Source of the DNA: Nitrosospira briensis
GTDB taxonomy: Bacteria; Pseudomonadota; Gammaproteobacteria; Burkholderiales; Nitrosomonadaceae
Direction of reading: 5' to 3'
DNA length: 64,000 nucleotides
Assembly (NCBI RefSeq): GCF_900115125.1
Contig: NZ_FOVJ01000008.1
Span: 1 to 64,000 of the forward strand
Translations under genes and position numbers: made by a program
Shown: positions 1 to 9,141 of the stretch, piece after piece
Layout: each line of letters begins with the position of its first letter
Numbering within the stretch: the first letter of the stretch is position 1
Notes under the pieces: model-generated
What the model saw: only the letters and a program-made list of their open reading frames with translations
The model's database searches: none
Told to the model about the DNA's origin: nothing

Positions 1-202
1 GAGCAAGCCCGACCTGCTGGGCCCGCCGACGGTGCCTCCGCACATGGAATTCCTGGTGGACCGCTTCGGCTATCTGCGCGCACGCTGGATTCCCAGCGCG
101 GACGGCCCCGGATGGTCCAGCGCCGATATGCTGATGCAGCAGGTCGCACAGCTCAATCGGGAGGGGGAAATACTCCCGCCCCCGGGGGATCATGTGCATT
201 GA
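1..202 (+). CDS. C-terminal end of a redoxin-like, probably CopD-fused, membrane protein (partial)
   Basis: The reading frame is open from the left edge of the window and stops with TGA at 200-202, giving the last 66 residues. The visible part contains a FLVDRFGYLRARW stretch, which resembles the strand-turn region near the C-terminus of TlpA/redoxin-type thioredoxin folds (usually an IDR-G-xIRARW pattern). The protein ends in a Pro- and His-containing tail. In ammonia oxidisers such domains occur at the end of CopD-like copper-resistance membrane proteins. The His-rich periplasmic gene next door fits that idea, but the membrane part lies outside the window, so the fusion is inference. Confidence 0.5.
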   Translation, partial: SKPDLLGPPTVPPHMEFLVDRFGYLRARWIPSADGPGWSSADMLMQQVAQLNREGEILPPPGDHVH

Positions 203-335
203 ACGGGCAGGAGCGAGCAGATTATTAAACAGGCAGCAGGCAGCAGGAAGCAAGAGCAGCAAAAGCAATATGGGGTGGGATCGGATGCCCCATTACAACA
301 GTTTGTTCAATGAGTTTTACAAGGAGAAGATAGAA

Positions 336-866
336 ATGATTAAATCGATGGCCGTGGTCTTGGTTAGTGCTACGCTGGCCGTGTCATTGTCCGCTTCAGC
401 TCATACCGAAGAATATTTCGATTCCCATGCCGCACCACACGGCGGGCAGATGCGGATGGCTGGACCCTACCATCTCGAGCTTGTTTCAAAAGAAAAAGAA
501 ATTGTGCTCTACGTATCGGATCACGCGGATAACAACATCAGTACTGAGGGAGGCGTGGGTAAGGCAACCTTTCAGGATGGCAAGGCCAAGCCCAAAACGA
601 CGATCCAGCTGGAACCGGCAGGCGACAATATGTTTAGTGGTACCGGAGATTTCACGATCACTCCCGAAACAGTAATTGTCGTGTTCATAAAGCTACCGGA
701 ACAGGAAGCGCAATCCGTCCGTTTTGCACCACTCAAGCCCAAGGCAAAACCCGGCAAGCAGGATGGCAAAAAGCCAGCGGACGATCATAGCGGGCATCAT
801 ATGCATCAGGATGACAAAAAACCGGCAGCGGATGAGGCCGGGCATAACCATCACATGCATCATTAA
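336..866 (+). CDS. His-rich periplasmic protein, putative copper binding
   Basis: This is a 176-residue exported protein. I chose the ATG at 336 because AAGGAGAAG lies just upstream and the following residues form a clean signal peptide (short Lys start, hydrophobic core, SASA then H at about residue 23). Starting further upstream at 192 would bury that signal. The mature N-terminus has an APHGGQMR stretch like those at the start of periplasmic metal-efflux accessory domains. The middle, to about residue 130, looks like a beta-rich domain. The last 45 residues are Lys/Pro/Asp-rich with two His-Met clusters (HSGHHMH near 150 and HNHHMHH at the very end), a typical Cu(I)/Cu(II) ligand pattern. 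It follows the CopD/redoxin-like gene in the same direction. Copper binding is inferred from ligand content; no family was recognised with certainty. Confidence 0.7.
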   Translation: MIKSMAVVLVSATLAVSLSASAHTEEYFDSHAAPHGGQMRMAGPYHLELVSKEKEIVLYVSDHADNNISTEGGVGKATFQDGKAKPKTTIQLEPAGDNMFSGTGDFTITPETVIVVFIKLPEQEAQSVRFAPLKPKAKPGKQDGKKPADDHSGHHMHQDDKKPAADEAGHNHHMHH

Positions 867-942
867 TTCCAGATCAAAAACAGCATCGAAAATAGCAAAC
901 AGCGGAGTCGCCAGGATAGGCAAGGCCAATCGAAACCTGTTT

Positions 943-2277
943 TTATAGCCTGGCTTCAGCGGCTCCGCTAATCGTCCCGCCTCGCAGCGCAGCTTCACGA
1001 CCTCTGGCCACATTTATGCCCATTAATATTGCCAACCCGATAATAAAATAAATGCCCGTGATCAGCATGGCTAATCGATGATCGCCTCCCGATATCCAGC
1101 TTACCAATCCGTACGTCACCGGCCCTAATATGGATGACAGATTAACTGCCAGTCCCCATAATCCAAAAAACTCAGCGCGTCTGGTGTCCGGGCTGAAATA
1201 GCCGATCAGCGCACGCCCTGCCGATTGAGAAGCCCCCAGGCACAGGCCGGCCAAGTTGGCGGCAAGCCAGAACAAGGGCCTGTCTTCAGCCATCCAGGCC
1301 AGCAACACCATAACAATCCAACCGCCAAGAGTCAGTGCTATCGTCGGGATATGGCCAATTCGGTCCTGTATGCTGCCGAACGCAAAGGCTCCCGCCGACG
1401 CAGTGACATTAACCACCAGAACCAGAAACATCGTATCCCCCGTATCGAACCCCATCGCCTGCTGCGCATATATCGCCGCTAGCGTAATGACCGTTTGAAT
1501 GCCTGCCTGATAAAACACGATACAGCTGAGAAACCGCGCAAGATCGCGGTAGTCTCGAACATGAGCAATCGTTTCCCCCAGCCGCCCAAATGCCTCCCGT
1601 ATTACCGTACGTCCTGAAACATGCGGCTGAGGAACTGCACGCTCCTTCAAAAAAAGAAAGGTGGGAATGCTAGATAGCGCAAACAAACTTGCGGTAATCA
1701 GCATCGTCACGGGAACGAACTGCTCGGCCGGTTTCCCTTGCCCCTGTGCCCACGTCACATACGCGAGTGATAAGCCCAGACTTAACAACCCGCCAATGTA
1801 TCCGAAGCTCCAGCCCCAACCCGATACTTTTCCAAGTGCCCTGCCCCGCGCCAATTCCGGTAAAAAGGCGGAAATAAGATTTCCACCGCAAGTAAAGAAG
1901 AAATTGGAGAGCACTATTAGCACAACCGCCAGCCATAGATCACCCGGGCCTACAAAGTAAAGCAGGGCGGTAAACAATACACAGCCTATTGTGCTCAGAA
2001 GCAGCAAGCGCTTTTTAACCGCGTATGCATCGGCATAAGCTCCGAGTACAGGTGCTGTAAGAATTATGAGCGCATAGGAAACAGCAAGCGATGCTGTCCA
2101 GGCGAACGTTCCCCACTCCTCATTTCTCGCTACCACCGCGACGAAATACGCATTAAAAATAGCCGTGACTACAACGGTGGTATAGCCTGAATTGGCAAAA
2201 TCGAACATCGCCCAAGACCAGACTTCCCGCCGGCTCACGCCGGGGGCGAGGTACTGAGGCTGGTCTTCTATGGGCAT
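943..2277 (-). CDS. MFS transporter, UMF1 (Atg22-like) family
   Basis: A polytopic membrane protein of about 444 residues with roughly twelve hydrophobic segments. The opening WSWAMFDFANSGY motif followed by TTVVVTAIFNAYF is characteristic of the UMF1/Atg22-like branch of the major facilitator superfamily. Substrates of bacterial members are mostly unknown. I prefer the ATG at 2277, which gives an MPIEDQ start; the frame extends to a TTG at 2301, and neither has a strong ribosome binding site. It converges on the His-rich gene and shares no obvious operon partner. The family call is firm, but the substrate cannot be read from sequence. Confidence 0.85.
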   Translation of the reverse strand: MPIEDQPQYLAPGVSRREVWSWAMFDFANSGYTTVVVTAIFNAYFVAVVARNEEWGTFAWTASLAVSYALIILTAPVLGAYADAYAVKKRLLLLSTIGCVLFTALLYFVGPGDLWLAVVLIVLSNFFFTCGGNLISAFLPELARGRALGKVSGWGWSFGYIGGLLSLGLSLAYVTWAQGQGKPAEQFVPVTMLITASLFALSSIPTFLFLKERAVPQPHVSGRTVIREAFGRLGETIAHVRDYRDLARFLSCIVFYQAGIQTVITLAAIYAQQAMGFDTGDTMFLVLVVNVTASAGAFAFGSIQDRIGHIPTIALTLGGWIVMVLLAWMAEDRPLFWLAANLAGLCLGASQSAGRALIGYFSPDTRRAEFFGLWGLAVNLSSILGPVTYGLVSWISGGDHRLAMLITGIYFIIGLAILMGINVARGREAALRGGTISGAAEARL

Positions 2278-2462
2278 GAGGACATGAATGAATCCAGGCA
2301 ATCAGCTATCACATCTTTGCTACCCAATCTGATCCTACGCCACATAAACCAGTCCCAAATTGTCCATCCTGCCTGTAGCAGTAAGCGTTCACTTTTGAAG
2401 TCCGACGGTACCGGGGCTATATCAGCTCAAGCAAAGCAGCGATTGCAGAACGGCAATTATGC

Positions 2463-2741
2463 TCAATGTTTTGTCTGGATCACACCGCCGCTAACATTCA
2501 CGAGGACACCTATCAGATTAAGCATGCCTTCCATCAACAAGTTGAAATGTTCCTCGCTCCGCTCGAATGAACGCAGTAAAGCCAAGGTCTGGTCCACCGG
2601 TATTTCCCCCTGTTTAATCTGATGATGCGCAAGATTCAAGGCCAGCAATCGCGCGCACTCCGCGAGTTGAGCCTTCGTAGCTTTATTAATCAGCATATCC
2701 GTCAGTTCATACGCCTGATCGAACGTTAACCGATCCACCAT
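2463..2741 (-). CDS. Small alpha-helical hypothetical protein
   Basis: A 92-residue ORF with ATG start that reads as a soluble helical protein: Leu/Ala-rich amphipathic stretches, no signal peptide, no cysteines and no membrane segment until a mildly hydrophobic C-terminus (LNLIGVLVNVSGGV). Composition and codon use look like coding sequence. It lies upstream of the UMF1 transporter in the same direction, with about 185 bases between them. I do not recognise a family. Confidence 0.55.
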   Translation of the reverse strand: MVDRLTFDQAYELTDMLINKATKAQLAECARLLALNLAHHQIKQGEIPVDQTLALLRSFERSEEHFNLLMEGMLNLIGVLVNVSGGVIQTKH

Positions 2742-3318
2742 GATAACTACCTATTATGAAGTATTTTATTATTAATCTTACGCCCTCGGATAATCCCCCC
2801 GTGAAAGTCGTATTCCATATTCAGTTAGCGAACATCCAGCAGGACGGTGGTTAGCCTCTCGCATGTTAACCGTGTTGCCTACGTTTATACCATTGGACTT
2901 AAGTACCAATTCGCAGCAAAAGCCCTAAGCTCAATCAGTCGGCTCAAGAATGATTTGACAGGAGACGGGGCAAGAAAGCGAAGGACAGCAATGCTTCAGA
3001 GCAACTTCAGAAGGAAAACGAACGTCTAAAGAACCAAGACCCTCGCGAAACCGAGCCGGGACAAGGTGATAATCTCTGAAAACGCCATAAAAAACATAAA
3101 ATACCGCGCCCAAGCACCGTTGCGGGCAACATCAAAACCCACGCGACGTCCGAGGGCAAGGGTGCCGTTCAACCGGTTTTTGCCCTGATCTCTACGGCTT
3201 AAGAGTTGCAGGAACCGGCAAGCGTCCGGGAGCTGGGCGTGAAGGAGCTGCCCCGGCGCGAATGCTACCCGGTTCAGCTACGCTGAGATGTAGCTACCTA
3301 ATAGTAAACTGGTGATTA
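2742..3318. other. Gene-free interval with decayed DNA
   Basis: This interval of nearly 580 bases lies between the small helical gene and the 3' end of tRNA-Thr. It holds only short interrupted frames on both strands. The left part (2742-2900) is AT-rich and is the likely promoter region of the small minus-strand gene. The centre carries the possible transposase trace annotated separately. The right part (3080-3300) shows nothing identifiable. Confidence 0.6.
2940..3079 (+). pseudogene. Possible decayed IS3-family OrfA remnant
   Basis: One frame gives LTGDGARK (2955-2978). The adjacent frame continues from 2981 as KDSNASEQLQKENERLK and stops at 3077-3079. Joined by a frameshift, this resembles the F-x-G-x-G-x-K ... 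E-L-x-x-L-x-x-E-N-x-x-L-K segment of IS3-type OrfA transposases (helix-turn-helix plus leucine zipper). No OrfB, terminal inverted repeats or target duplication is visible. The match is short and made by eye, so it could be chance. Confidence 0.3.
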
Positions 3319-3394
<76 letters not shown>

Positions 3395-3416
3395 CCGAGG
3401 GGAATTGAACACCAGA

Positions 3417-3445
3417 ATTATAGAGGTTTGGGATACATCGGGCAA
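3417..3445 (-). promoter_or_regulatory. Sigma-70 promoter of tRNA-Thr
   Basis: On the minus strand, TTGCCC (3440-3445) and a perfect TATAAT (3417-3422) are separated by exactly 17 bases. The -10 box lies about 22 bases before the tRNA 5' end. The rest of the tRNA-aroQ gap (3446-3717) shows no other clear element. Confidence 0.7.
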
Positions 3446-3717
3446 ATTCCGAAGTGAAGTAAATATGCTTCAGTCCCGCCTATCCGTTAAGGCCACGTGC
3501 TTCGAAAAATATGAGACGTGGAGGGAGTAAAGGTTAGCGCTCCAGATTCGTCTAATTCTATATTGCCAAAGCTCATTTTTTCCTGCCGAAGTGCCGATGG
3601 ATGACCACTTGGTATCGACTCTATCGCCAAACTCTTAATTCCACGCAATGTTCCTTATTTTCGCCGATAACCATCAATAACTGGACTTTTGGCCTGGATT
3701 CAGTCAAACTCGCGCCG

Positions 3718-4221
3718 ATGAAAATTGATGTAACTCATACCGGAAAAATTCTAGTCCTGCATGGTCCCAACCTGAATTTGCTGGGAACCAGAGAACCAGA
3801 AACTTATGGAAGGACGACGTTAGCCGAAATTAACGACAATTTGACCGACTTGGCGCATAATGATGGGATAAAGCTAACTCACTTTCAAAGCAATGGGGAA
3901 TCGGAGCTGATAGAGCGCATTCAACGGGCAATTGGCGAAAATGTTCAATTTATTATCATTAATCCCGCTGCCTACACTCATACCAGTATTGCCTTACGTG
4001 ATGCCCTCGCCGCAACAGGAATTCCCTTTATTGAGGTTCACCTTTCAAATATTTTCGCTCGCGAATCTTTTCGGCAAAAGTCCTATTTTTCCGATCTGGC
4101 GCGAGGCGTCATTTGTGGGTTAGGTGCAAAAGGATATGAACTGGCGTTGGAATATGCGCTGGCAGCCCTATCAGGCGGGAGTTCTCAGAATTCGGAAAAT
4201 ACGGGCGTTACCGCTAAATGA
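3718..4221 (+). CDS. aroQ: 3-dehydroquinate dehydratase, type II
   Basis: A cytoplasmic shikimate-pathway enzyme that dehydrates 3-dehydroquinate to 3-dehydroshikimate. From the ATG at 3718 it is 167 residues, slightly longer than the usual 145-150. The frame extends upstream to 3601, but that part does not match the family. Hallmarks: the [17 protein letters not shown] start region with the catalytic tyrosine, [11 protein letters not shown], the catalytic His in NPAAYTHTS, and the substrate-binding [13 protein letters not shown]. The last 20 residues (Ser/Asn-rich) are a variable tail. It stands upstream of accB and accC, a frequent proteobacterial arrangement, with about 165 bases between aroQ and accB. 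Confidence 0.95.
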   Translation: MKIDVTHTGKILVLHGPNLNLLGTREPETYGRTTLAEINDNLTDLAHNDGIKLTHFQSNGESELIERIQRAIGENVQFIIINPAAYTHTSIALRDALAATGIPFIEVHLSNIFARESFRQKSYFSDLARGVICGLGAKGYELALEYALAALSGGSSQNSENTGVTAK

Positions 4222-4289
4222 CGATATTTGAAAGATGGAGTTAACTTTGCCAACCAACGTCAACGGCAACAGGATAATTCGAGGATACT

Positions 4290-4397
4290 ATGGCTGAGAA
4301 GCGTCAGTCGGCTGAACGAAGGCCGCGCCGTAATAATGGCAACGTCGGTAAAAACACCAAAAGGGGAGCCGCCCCGGGAGACCTAATATGGATCTGA
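4290..4397 (+). CDS. Possible 35-residue basic peptide overlapping the accB start
   Basis: ATG at 4290 opens a 35-codon frame that is strongly basic (many Arg and Lys, e.g. [10 protein letters not shown]) and ends at TGA 4395-4397, ten bases into accB. A weak CGAGG stands six bases before the ATG. The overlap could couple its translation to accB, as a leader peptide would. No family is recognised and the frame is short enough to occur by chance. Confidence 0.25.
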   Translation: MAEKRQSAERRPRRNNGNVGKNTKRGAAPGDLIWI

Positions 4398-4849
4398 GAA
4401 AGCTGAAGAAATTGATCGATCTGGTCGAGGAATCTGGCATTGCTGAACTGGAAATTACCGAAGGTGAGGAGAAGGTGCGTATCAGTCGATCCACATCTTC
4501 AATGCAGAGCCCGGTAACGCTAGCACCGCCCTCGCAACAACTCGTGCAACCCGCCGTTTCCCAATCCTCGGTCCCTGGGCCCGCAGCCGCCGCGGCGGCT
4601 GAGGTGCTGCCGGAAGGCCATGTTGTGAAATCGCCCATGGTGGGCACATTTTACCGTAGCTCCACGCCCGGCTCGAACCCATTCGTCGAGGTGGGCCAGA
4701 CTGTCAAGGAGGGCGAAACCCTCTGCATTGTTGAGGCAATGAAGCTGCTCAACGAAATCGAATCGGACAAAAGCGGGGTGGTAAAGGCAATTCTGGTAGA
4801 AAACGGTCAGCCGGTAGAGTACGGCGAGCCTTTATTCGTGATCGAATGA
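4388..4849 (+). CDS. accB: Biotin carboxyl carrier protein of acetyl-CoA carboxylase
   Basis: A 153-residue carrier subunit of acetyl-CoA carboxylase. It holds biotin for carboxylation by AccC and delivers the carboxyl group to acetyl-CoA, the first step of fatty acid synthesis. It has the conserved helical N-terminus ([17 protein letters not shown]), a Pro/Ala/Gln-rich linker at about residues 40-75, and a C-terminal biotinyl domain with the EAMKLLNEI motif, biotin being attached to Lys119. The protruding-thumb region is present. accC follows after 100 bases on the same strand. A small basic ORF overlaps the start, and no strong ribosome binding site is visible besides GGGAG about nine bases upstream. 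Confidence 0.97.
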   Translation: MDLRKLKKLIDLVEESGIAELEITEGEEKVRISRSTSSMQSPVTLAPPSQQLVQPAVSQSSVPGPAAAAAAEVLPEGHVVKSPMVGTFYRSSTPGSNPFVEVGQTVKEGETLCIVEAMKLLNEIESDKSGVVKAILVENGQPVEYGEPLFVIE

Positions 4850-4949
4850 TCTGCATCCAGCAAAGTTTTGCGCACACCGGCGCCTTCGCAGCGCGAAGAC
4901 GCAACGGCAAATTCTCTCCCGCCTGTAAAAATAACTGGTTCCGCCAAGC

Positions 4950-6299
4950 ATGTTTGAAAAAATTCTAATAGCCAACCGTGGGGAAATCGCTCTGCGGATA
5001 CAACGCGCATGCCGTGAAATGGGTATCAAAACCGTCGCTGTGCACTCTCAGGCGGACGCAGAGGCCAAATACGTAAAACTTGCAGATGAGTCCGTCTGTA
5101 TCGGGCCGGCACCATCGGCTCAAAGTTATCTTAACATCCCTGCAATCATCAGCGCTGCGGAAGTGACCGATGCGGAAGCAATACATCCCGGTTACGGGTT
5201 TCTGTCTGAAAACGCTGATTTTGCGGAGCGAGTGGAAAAAAGCGGCTTTGTCTTTATCGGTCCGCGTTCCGATACGATCCGTCTCATGGGCGACAAGGTC
5301 AGCGCGAAAAACGCCATGAAAAAGGCGGGCGTGCCCTGTGTTCCGGGATCGAATGGGAGCCTGCCGGATTCACCTGAAGAAGTCAGGGCTATTGTTCGTG
5401 CCATTGGATATCCTATTATCATCAAGGCGGCTGCAGGCGGCGGGGGCCGCGGGATGCGTGTGGTACATACCGAAGCTGCTTTGTCGAACGCGGTGATAAT
5501 AACCCAGAACGAGGCTCAGGCAGCATTCGGCAACCCCACCGTTTACGCGGAAAAATACCTGGAAAACCCTCGTCATATCGAGTTCCAGGTTCTGGCAGAC
5601 GAGCACCGGAATGCCATTTATCTGGGCGAACGGGATTGTTCCATGCAGCGCCGGCACCAGAAAATTATCGAGGAAGCGCCTGCTCTGGGCATCCCCCCCC
5701 GGCTGCGAGACAAAATGGGCTCCCGCTGCGCCGACGCCTGCCGCCGCATTGGCTATCGGGGGGCAGGCACGTTCGAATTCCTGTTCGAGAAAAATGAATT
5801 TTTTTTCATTGAAATGAATACACGCCTGCAAGTGGAACATCCCGTTACTGAATTAATTACCGGAATTGATCTTGTGCAAGCGCAAATTCGTATTGCCGCC
5901 GGTGAAAAGCTCGGTATTCGCCAGCGAGACATTGTAATGAGAGGGCATGCCATCGAATGCCGTATCAACGCGGAGGATCCTTATAAGCTTACGCCGTCCG
6001 CAGGCCGCATTACCCAGTACCACGCTCCGGGTGGCCCCGGCATTCGTGTCGACTCTCACATCTATCATAACTATATGGTGCCGCCGTATTACGATTCCAT
6101 GATCGGTAAAGTTATTGCTTATGGCGATAACCGCGACCAGGCAATTGCCAGGATGCGAATCGCGCTGTCCGAAATGGTGATTGAAGGCATCAAGACCAAC
6201 ACGCCGCTACATCTTGATCTGTTGTCCGACGCCGCTTTTTTGAATGGGGGCACCAGTATCCATTACCTGGAGCAAAAGCTGGCCAATTATCATAAATGA
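4950..6299 (+). CDS. accC: Biotin carboxylase subunit of acetyl-CoA carboxylase
   Basis: An ATP-dependent carboxylase of biotin on AccB; 449 residues, the normal family length. The N-terminal domain starts [17 protein letters not shown]. The ATP-grasp domain has the glycine-rich [11 protein letters not shown] loop near residue 160 and the signature around [17 protein letters not shown] and the catalytic [16 protein letters not shown]. The C-terminal lid domain is complete. It very likely forms an operon with accB. A minus-strand gene starts to converge only 25 bases after its stop. Confidence 0.98.
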   Translation: MFEKILIANRGEIALRIQRACREMGIKTVAVHSQADAEAKYVKLADESVCIGPAPSAQSYLNIPAIISAAEVTDAEAIHPGYGFLSENADFAERVEKSGFVFIGPRSDTIRLMGDKVSAKNAMKKAGVPCVPGSNGSLPDSPEEVRAIVRAIGYPIIIKAAAGGGGRGMRVVHTEAALSNAVIITQNEAQAAFGNPTVYAEKYLENPRHIEFQVLADEHRNAIYLGERDCSMQRRHQKIIEEAPALGIPPRLRDKMGSRCADACRRIGYRGAGTFEFLFEKNEFFFIEMNTRLQVEHPVTELITGIDLVQAQIRIAAGEKLGIRQRDIVMRGHAIECRINAEDPYKLTPSAGRITQYHAPGGPGIRVDSHIYHNYMVPPYYDSMIGKVIAYGDNRDQAIARMRIALSEMVIEGIKTNTPLHLDLLSDAAFLNGGTSIHYLEQKLANYHK

Positions 6300-6324
6300 G
6301 TGCAAGGCATGCCATAAAAGGAAA

Positions 6325-6846
6325 TTAATACACCAATTGTGGAGAGGCCATCGGATCGAAGTCCAGCCACTCCCCGTTACCCCACTTGCCTTTTGCGATT
6401 TCGATGTCTGCAGCTCCGTGTCGCCTTAAGCGATCGATTATCTCTTGCTTGTTATCAGCATTCGCGACGCGTATCGCAAGCATCATCCCGGCCAGCCGCG
6501 AACGCGGAGCTTTCTTGGCCTCACCTTCGGTTAAACCGCCTGCAGTCCCCGCGAGTGAACCGGTATATCCACCAACAGCAGCCGCGACTGCACCGGCAGC
6601 AGGTCCTCCAGCCACCGTGCCGGCGGCGCCGGCGGCAATCGCTCCAGAAGCCGCGCCTGTTGCAGCCCCTTTTGCGCCGCTTTCCGCAGCACGTTCGTCG
6701 CCGGGGCTCCTGTCGGAATCATGGGCGCCGGGCTGATTGTTAAAAAAGATGAACATATCGCTCTCGCTTACTAAATCAGTAAGCGATGCCGCCGCTGATC
6801 GGGCTTCATCGTCCGTTTCAAATCGTCCTGCGATAATATCTTCCAT
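6325..6846 (-). CDS. Glycine-zipper protein, general-stress-like
   Basis: A 173-residue protein. The N-terminal 50 residues (MEDIIAGRFETDDEARSAAA...) resemble the small alpha/beta domain at the start of general-stress/DUF1269-like proteins that carry a glycine-rich segment. The middle, at about 65-115, is an Ala/Gly-rich glycine zipper able to insert in membranes. The C-terminal 55 residues return to an alpha/beta pattern ending WLDFDPMASPQLVY. GAGGGGA lies seven bases before the ATG. It stands on the opposite strand between accC and prmA, so it is not part of that operon. Membrane or stress association is inferred from the zipper. Confidence 0.75.
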   Translation of the reverse strand: MEDIIAGRFETDDEARSAAASLTDLVSESDMFIFFNNQPGAHDSDRSPGDERAAESGAKGAATGAASGAIAAGAAGTVAGGPAAGAVAAAVGGYTGSLAGTAGGLTEGEAKKAPRSRLAGMMLAIRVANADNKQEIIDRLRRHGAADIEIAKGKWGNGEWLDFDPMASPQLVY

Positions 6847-7101
6847 GCTTTCCCCTCGGAATAATGAATAGTCATTTCATCATCATTCGTCAAGCACTTC
6901 TGTACGGTACCTTACATCAAGCGCGAATCGTTCGGCCACCGGTCCAACTTTCTTGAAAGGGTTTCTTGAGAGAGAGAAATACTTGATCGTGTATTTTCTG
7001 CTTCAGTGAGAGGATTATCACTTTCGCGATAACGTTTTATCAATGGCGTGTGATAGCCTGTCCATGCGCTGAAGCCGTTTTATAGTTCACGGGTCTTGAT
7101 A

Positions 7102-8016
7102 ATGTCCTGGATTTCGCTCACCATAAAAACCGATAACGTGCGCGCCGAAATTTTGAGCGACGCGATGCTCGAATTGGGCGCGTTGTCAACGGATATACAT
7201 GATGCCGGCACGGGAACCGAACAGGAGCAGGCCTTGTTTGACGAGCCCGGGGAACCCTCGGGCGGACTCTGGTTCGCATCGGAACTCACGGCCCTATTCC
7301 CTCCGAACGTTGACATTCCTTCTATTGTAGAGGCTGCGGCGCAAGCGGCCCAGCTTCCCACCCTGCCGGGCTACACCATCACCTACGTGGAAGAGCAGGA
7401 TTGGGTGCGATTGACTCAATCTCAATTCAATCCGATCCAGATATCGCACCGGTTGTGGATTGTACCCAGCTGGCATCAAATACCCGATCCCGCCGGCGTC
7501 AACCTGATACTCGACCCCGGACTGGCTTTCGGTACAGGTAGCCATCCTTCTACCCAATTGTGCCTGGCCTGGCTTGACGAAAACCTCGTGGGCGGCGAAG
7601 ATGTTCTGGATTATGGTTGCGGTTCAGGCATACTTGCCATAGCCGCCTTGAAGCTGGGCGCACGCCATGTGGTCGGTATTGACATAGATCCCCAGGCGGT
7701 TGCGGCAAGCCGGCAAAATGCGGTGCTTAATCGATGCAATGAAACGGAACTGGAGTTCTTTACGATTCCTGACGCGGCTCAGCCTGATGCGGAAAAAGGT
7801 GCGGTGGACCTCGTTGTAGCCAATATTCTCGCCAATCCTTTGATCATGCTGGCGCCTATATTATCGAACGCAACCCGCCGGGGCGGGCATATTGTGCTTT
7901 CCGGCATACTCGCCGAACAGGCGGAAGATGTGATAAAAATCTATCGGCAATGGTTCGATATGCGTATCGCACAAGAGGAAGGAGGTTGGACTTTGCTCAC
8001 CGGAAGGAGGCACTGA
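7102..8016 (+). CDS. prmA: Ribosomal protein L11 methyltransferase
   Basis: A SAM-dependent trimethylase of ribosomal protein L11; 304 residues from the ATG at 7102 (a TTG six bases earlier is in frame). It has an N-terminal substrate-recognition domain, a linker, then a Rossmann methyltransferase domain with LDPGLAFGTGSHPST at about 140-155, motif I DYGCGSGILA near 170, the acidic GIDIDP, and the NILANPL active-site motif near 240. prmA commonly follows accC; here a minus-strand gene sits between them. The zinc-ribbon gene follows after 27 bases on the same strand. Confidence 0.96.
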   Translation: MSWISLTIKTDNVRAEILSDAMLELGALSTDIHDAGTGTEQEQALFDEPGEPSGGLWFASELTALFPPNVDIPSIVEAAAQAAQLPTLPGYTITYVEEQDWVRLTQSQFNPIQISHRLWIVPSWHQIPDPAGVNLILDPGLAFGTGSHPSTQLCLAWLDENLVGGEDVLDYGCGSGILAIAALKLGARHVVGIDIDPQAVAASRQNAVLNRCNETELEFFTIPDAAQPDAEKGAVDLVVANILANPLIMLAPILSNATRRGGHIVLSGILAEQAEDVIKIYRQWFDMRIAQEEGGWTLLTGRRH

Positions 8017-8043
8017 CTTGGACATATTTCAAAAACCACAACC

Positions 8044-9141
8044 ATGGCGCTTGTAACCCGCTGTCCTGATTGCGCGACCGCCTTCCGCATCACGCCTTTG
8101 CATCTGCAGGCGCACGGTGGGAATGTGCGCTGCGGAAATTGCGCACGAGTATTTAACGGCTTTACCGCCCTGGCAACGATGCAGGAGCCAGAAGCCGGAA
8201 ATTTGGCAGAAACAAAAGCTGAGGAAACGCAGAGCGAGCCTGAAATTCCGCATGGCGATGATTCCGCCGGCCCGAACGCATCAGCTCTACCCGATCAGCA
8301 AGGTTCACCTTCTGCTCCCGGCAGTAAAGTTACCCAGGATGAGACCGTTCCAGGCAGCATAATCCAGGACGAGGCAATTCAGGACGAGGCAATTCAGGAC
8401 GACGTAAGCCGGGAGGGGGCGGCGCAGGAAGAAACAACCTGGGAGACGTCGGCGTCCGCCTCCCTGATTGTAGAAGAACCCCTTCCTGAAACTGCAACTG
8501 ACACCAGCAACAATTCCACTACTGCGAACCTGGACAGGAAAAAATCTCCTTCGAAATTTTCCGACACACTCCCCCCGGGGTCTGAAAACCATGCCTTCGA
8601 AAATTATCCGCCGGAGAATTACGCATTCGACGAGGCGCAACCGCCCGCAATGTCCCTTGCCGCATCGTTCGCCTGGGGTTTCGCCAATCTGCTTTTGCTT
8701 GTCTTGCTGGCAGCGCAGGTTGTTTATGCCCTTCGCAGCGAGATTTCCGTTATGATGCCAGACGCCAAGCCCTACCTCGAGCGATATTGTGAATTACTGC
8801 AGTGTTCTCTTCCCGCGCCTCAGTACGCGAAATTGCTGAATATCGAATCATCCGAAATGCAAGCGGATGCGCAGCGACCCGGCGTCATTACGCTTAATGC
8901 CACTGTACGTAATTATGCTTCGTACTCCCAGGCGCTGCCGTCATTCCAGCTTACGCTCATCGATACGAAGAACCAGCCTCTTGCCAGCCGTACCTTTCCT
9001 CCCGATGCATACCTTGAAGAAAATTCAAACCTCGAAAGGGTGGTTGCGCCCGAGGCGGAATTCAACGTGAAACTCCACCTCGATAGCGGCGACCTGAACG
9101 CGGCCGGATATCGGCTGCTGCTACTTTATCCCAGCTCCTAG
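8044..9141 (+). CDS. Zinc-ribbon and DUF3426 membrane protein
   Basis: 365 residues. The N-terminus is an MJ0042-type zinc ribbon with CPDC and CGNC pairs within the first 40 residues. Residues 55-190 form a low-complexity acidic region rich in Glu, Asp, Gln and Pro, with a tandem IQDEA repeat. One membrane helix lies near 205-228, followed by a periplasmic DUF3426 beta domain (about 240-365). Members are very often encoded directly after prmA in Betaproteobacteria, as here; their function is not established. An ATG start at 8044 places the zinc ribbon in the cytoplasm. No terminator is obvious downstream. Confidence 0.85.
   Translation: MALVTRCPDCATAFRITPLHLQAHGGNVRCGNCARVFNGFTALATMQEPEAGNLAETKAEETQSEPEIPHGDDSAGPNASALPDQQGSPSAPGSKVTQDETVPGSIIQDEAIQDEAIQDDVSREGAAQEETTWETSASASLIVEEPLPETATDTSNNSTTANLDRKKSPSKFSDTLPPGSENHAFENYPPENYAFDEAQPPAMSLAASFAWGFANLLLLVLLAAQVVYALRSEISVMMPDAKPYLERYCELLQCSLPAPQYAKLLNIESSEMQADAQRPGVITLNATVRNYASYSQALPSFQLTLIDTKNQPLASRTFPPDAYLEENSNLERVVAPEAEFNVKLHLDSGDLNAAGYRLLLLYPSS
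8365..8404 (+). repeat. 15-base tandem repeat within the DUF3426 gene
   Basis: The unit CAGGACGAGGCAATT occurs twice in full (8365-8379 and 8380-8394) with a third partial copy. It encodes repeated IQDEA pentapeptides in the acidic linker. The unit keeps the frame, so copy-number change would alter only linker length. Confidence 0.8.
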
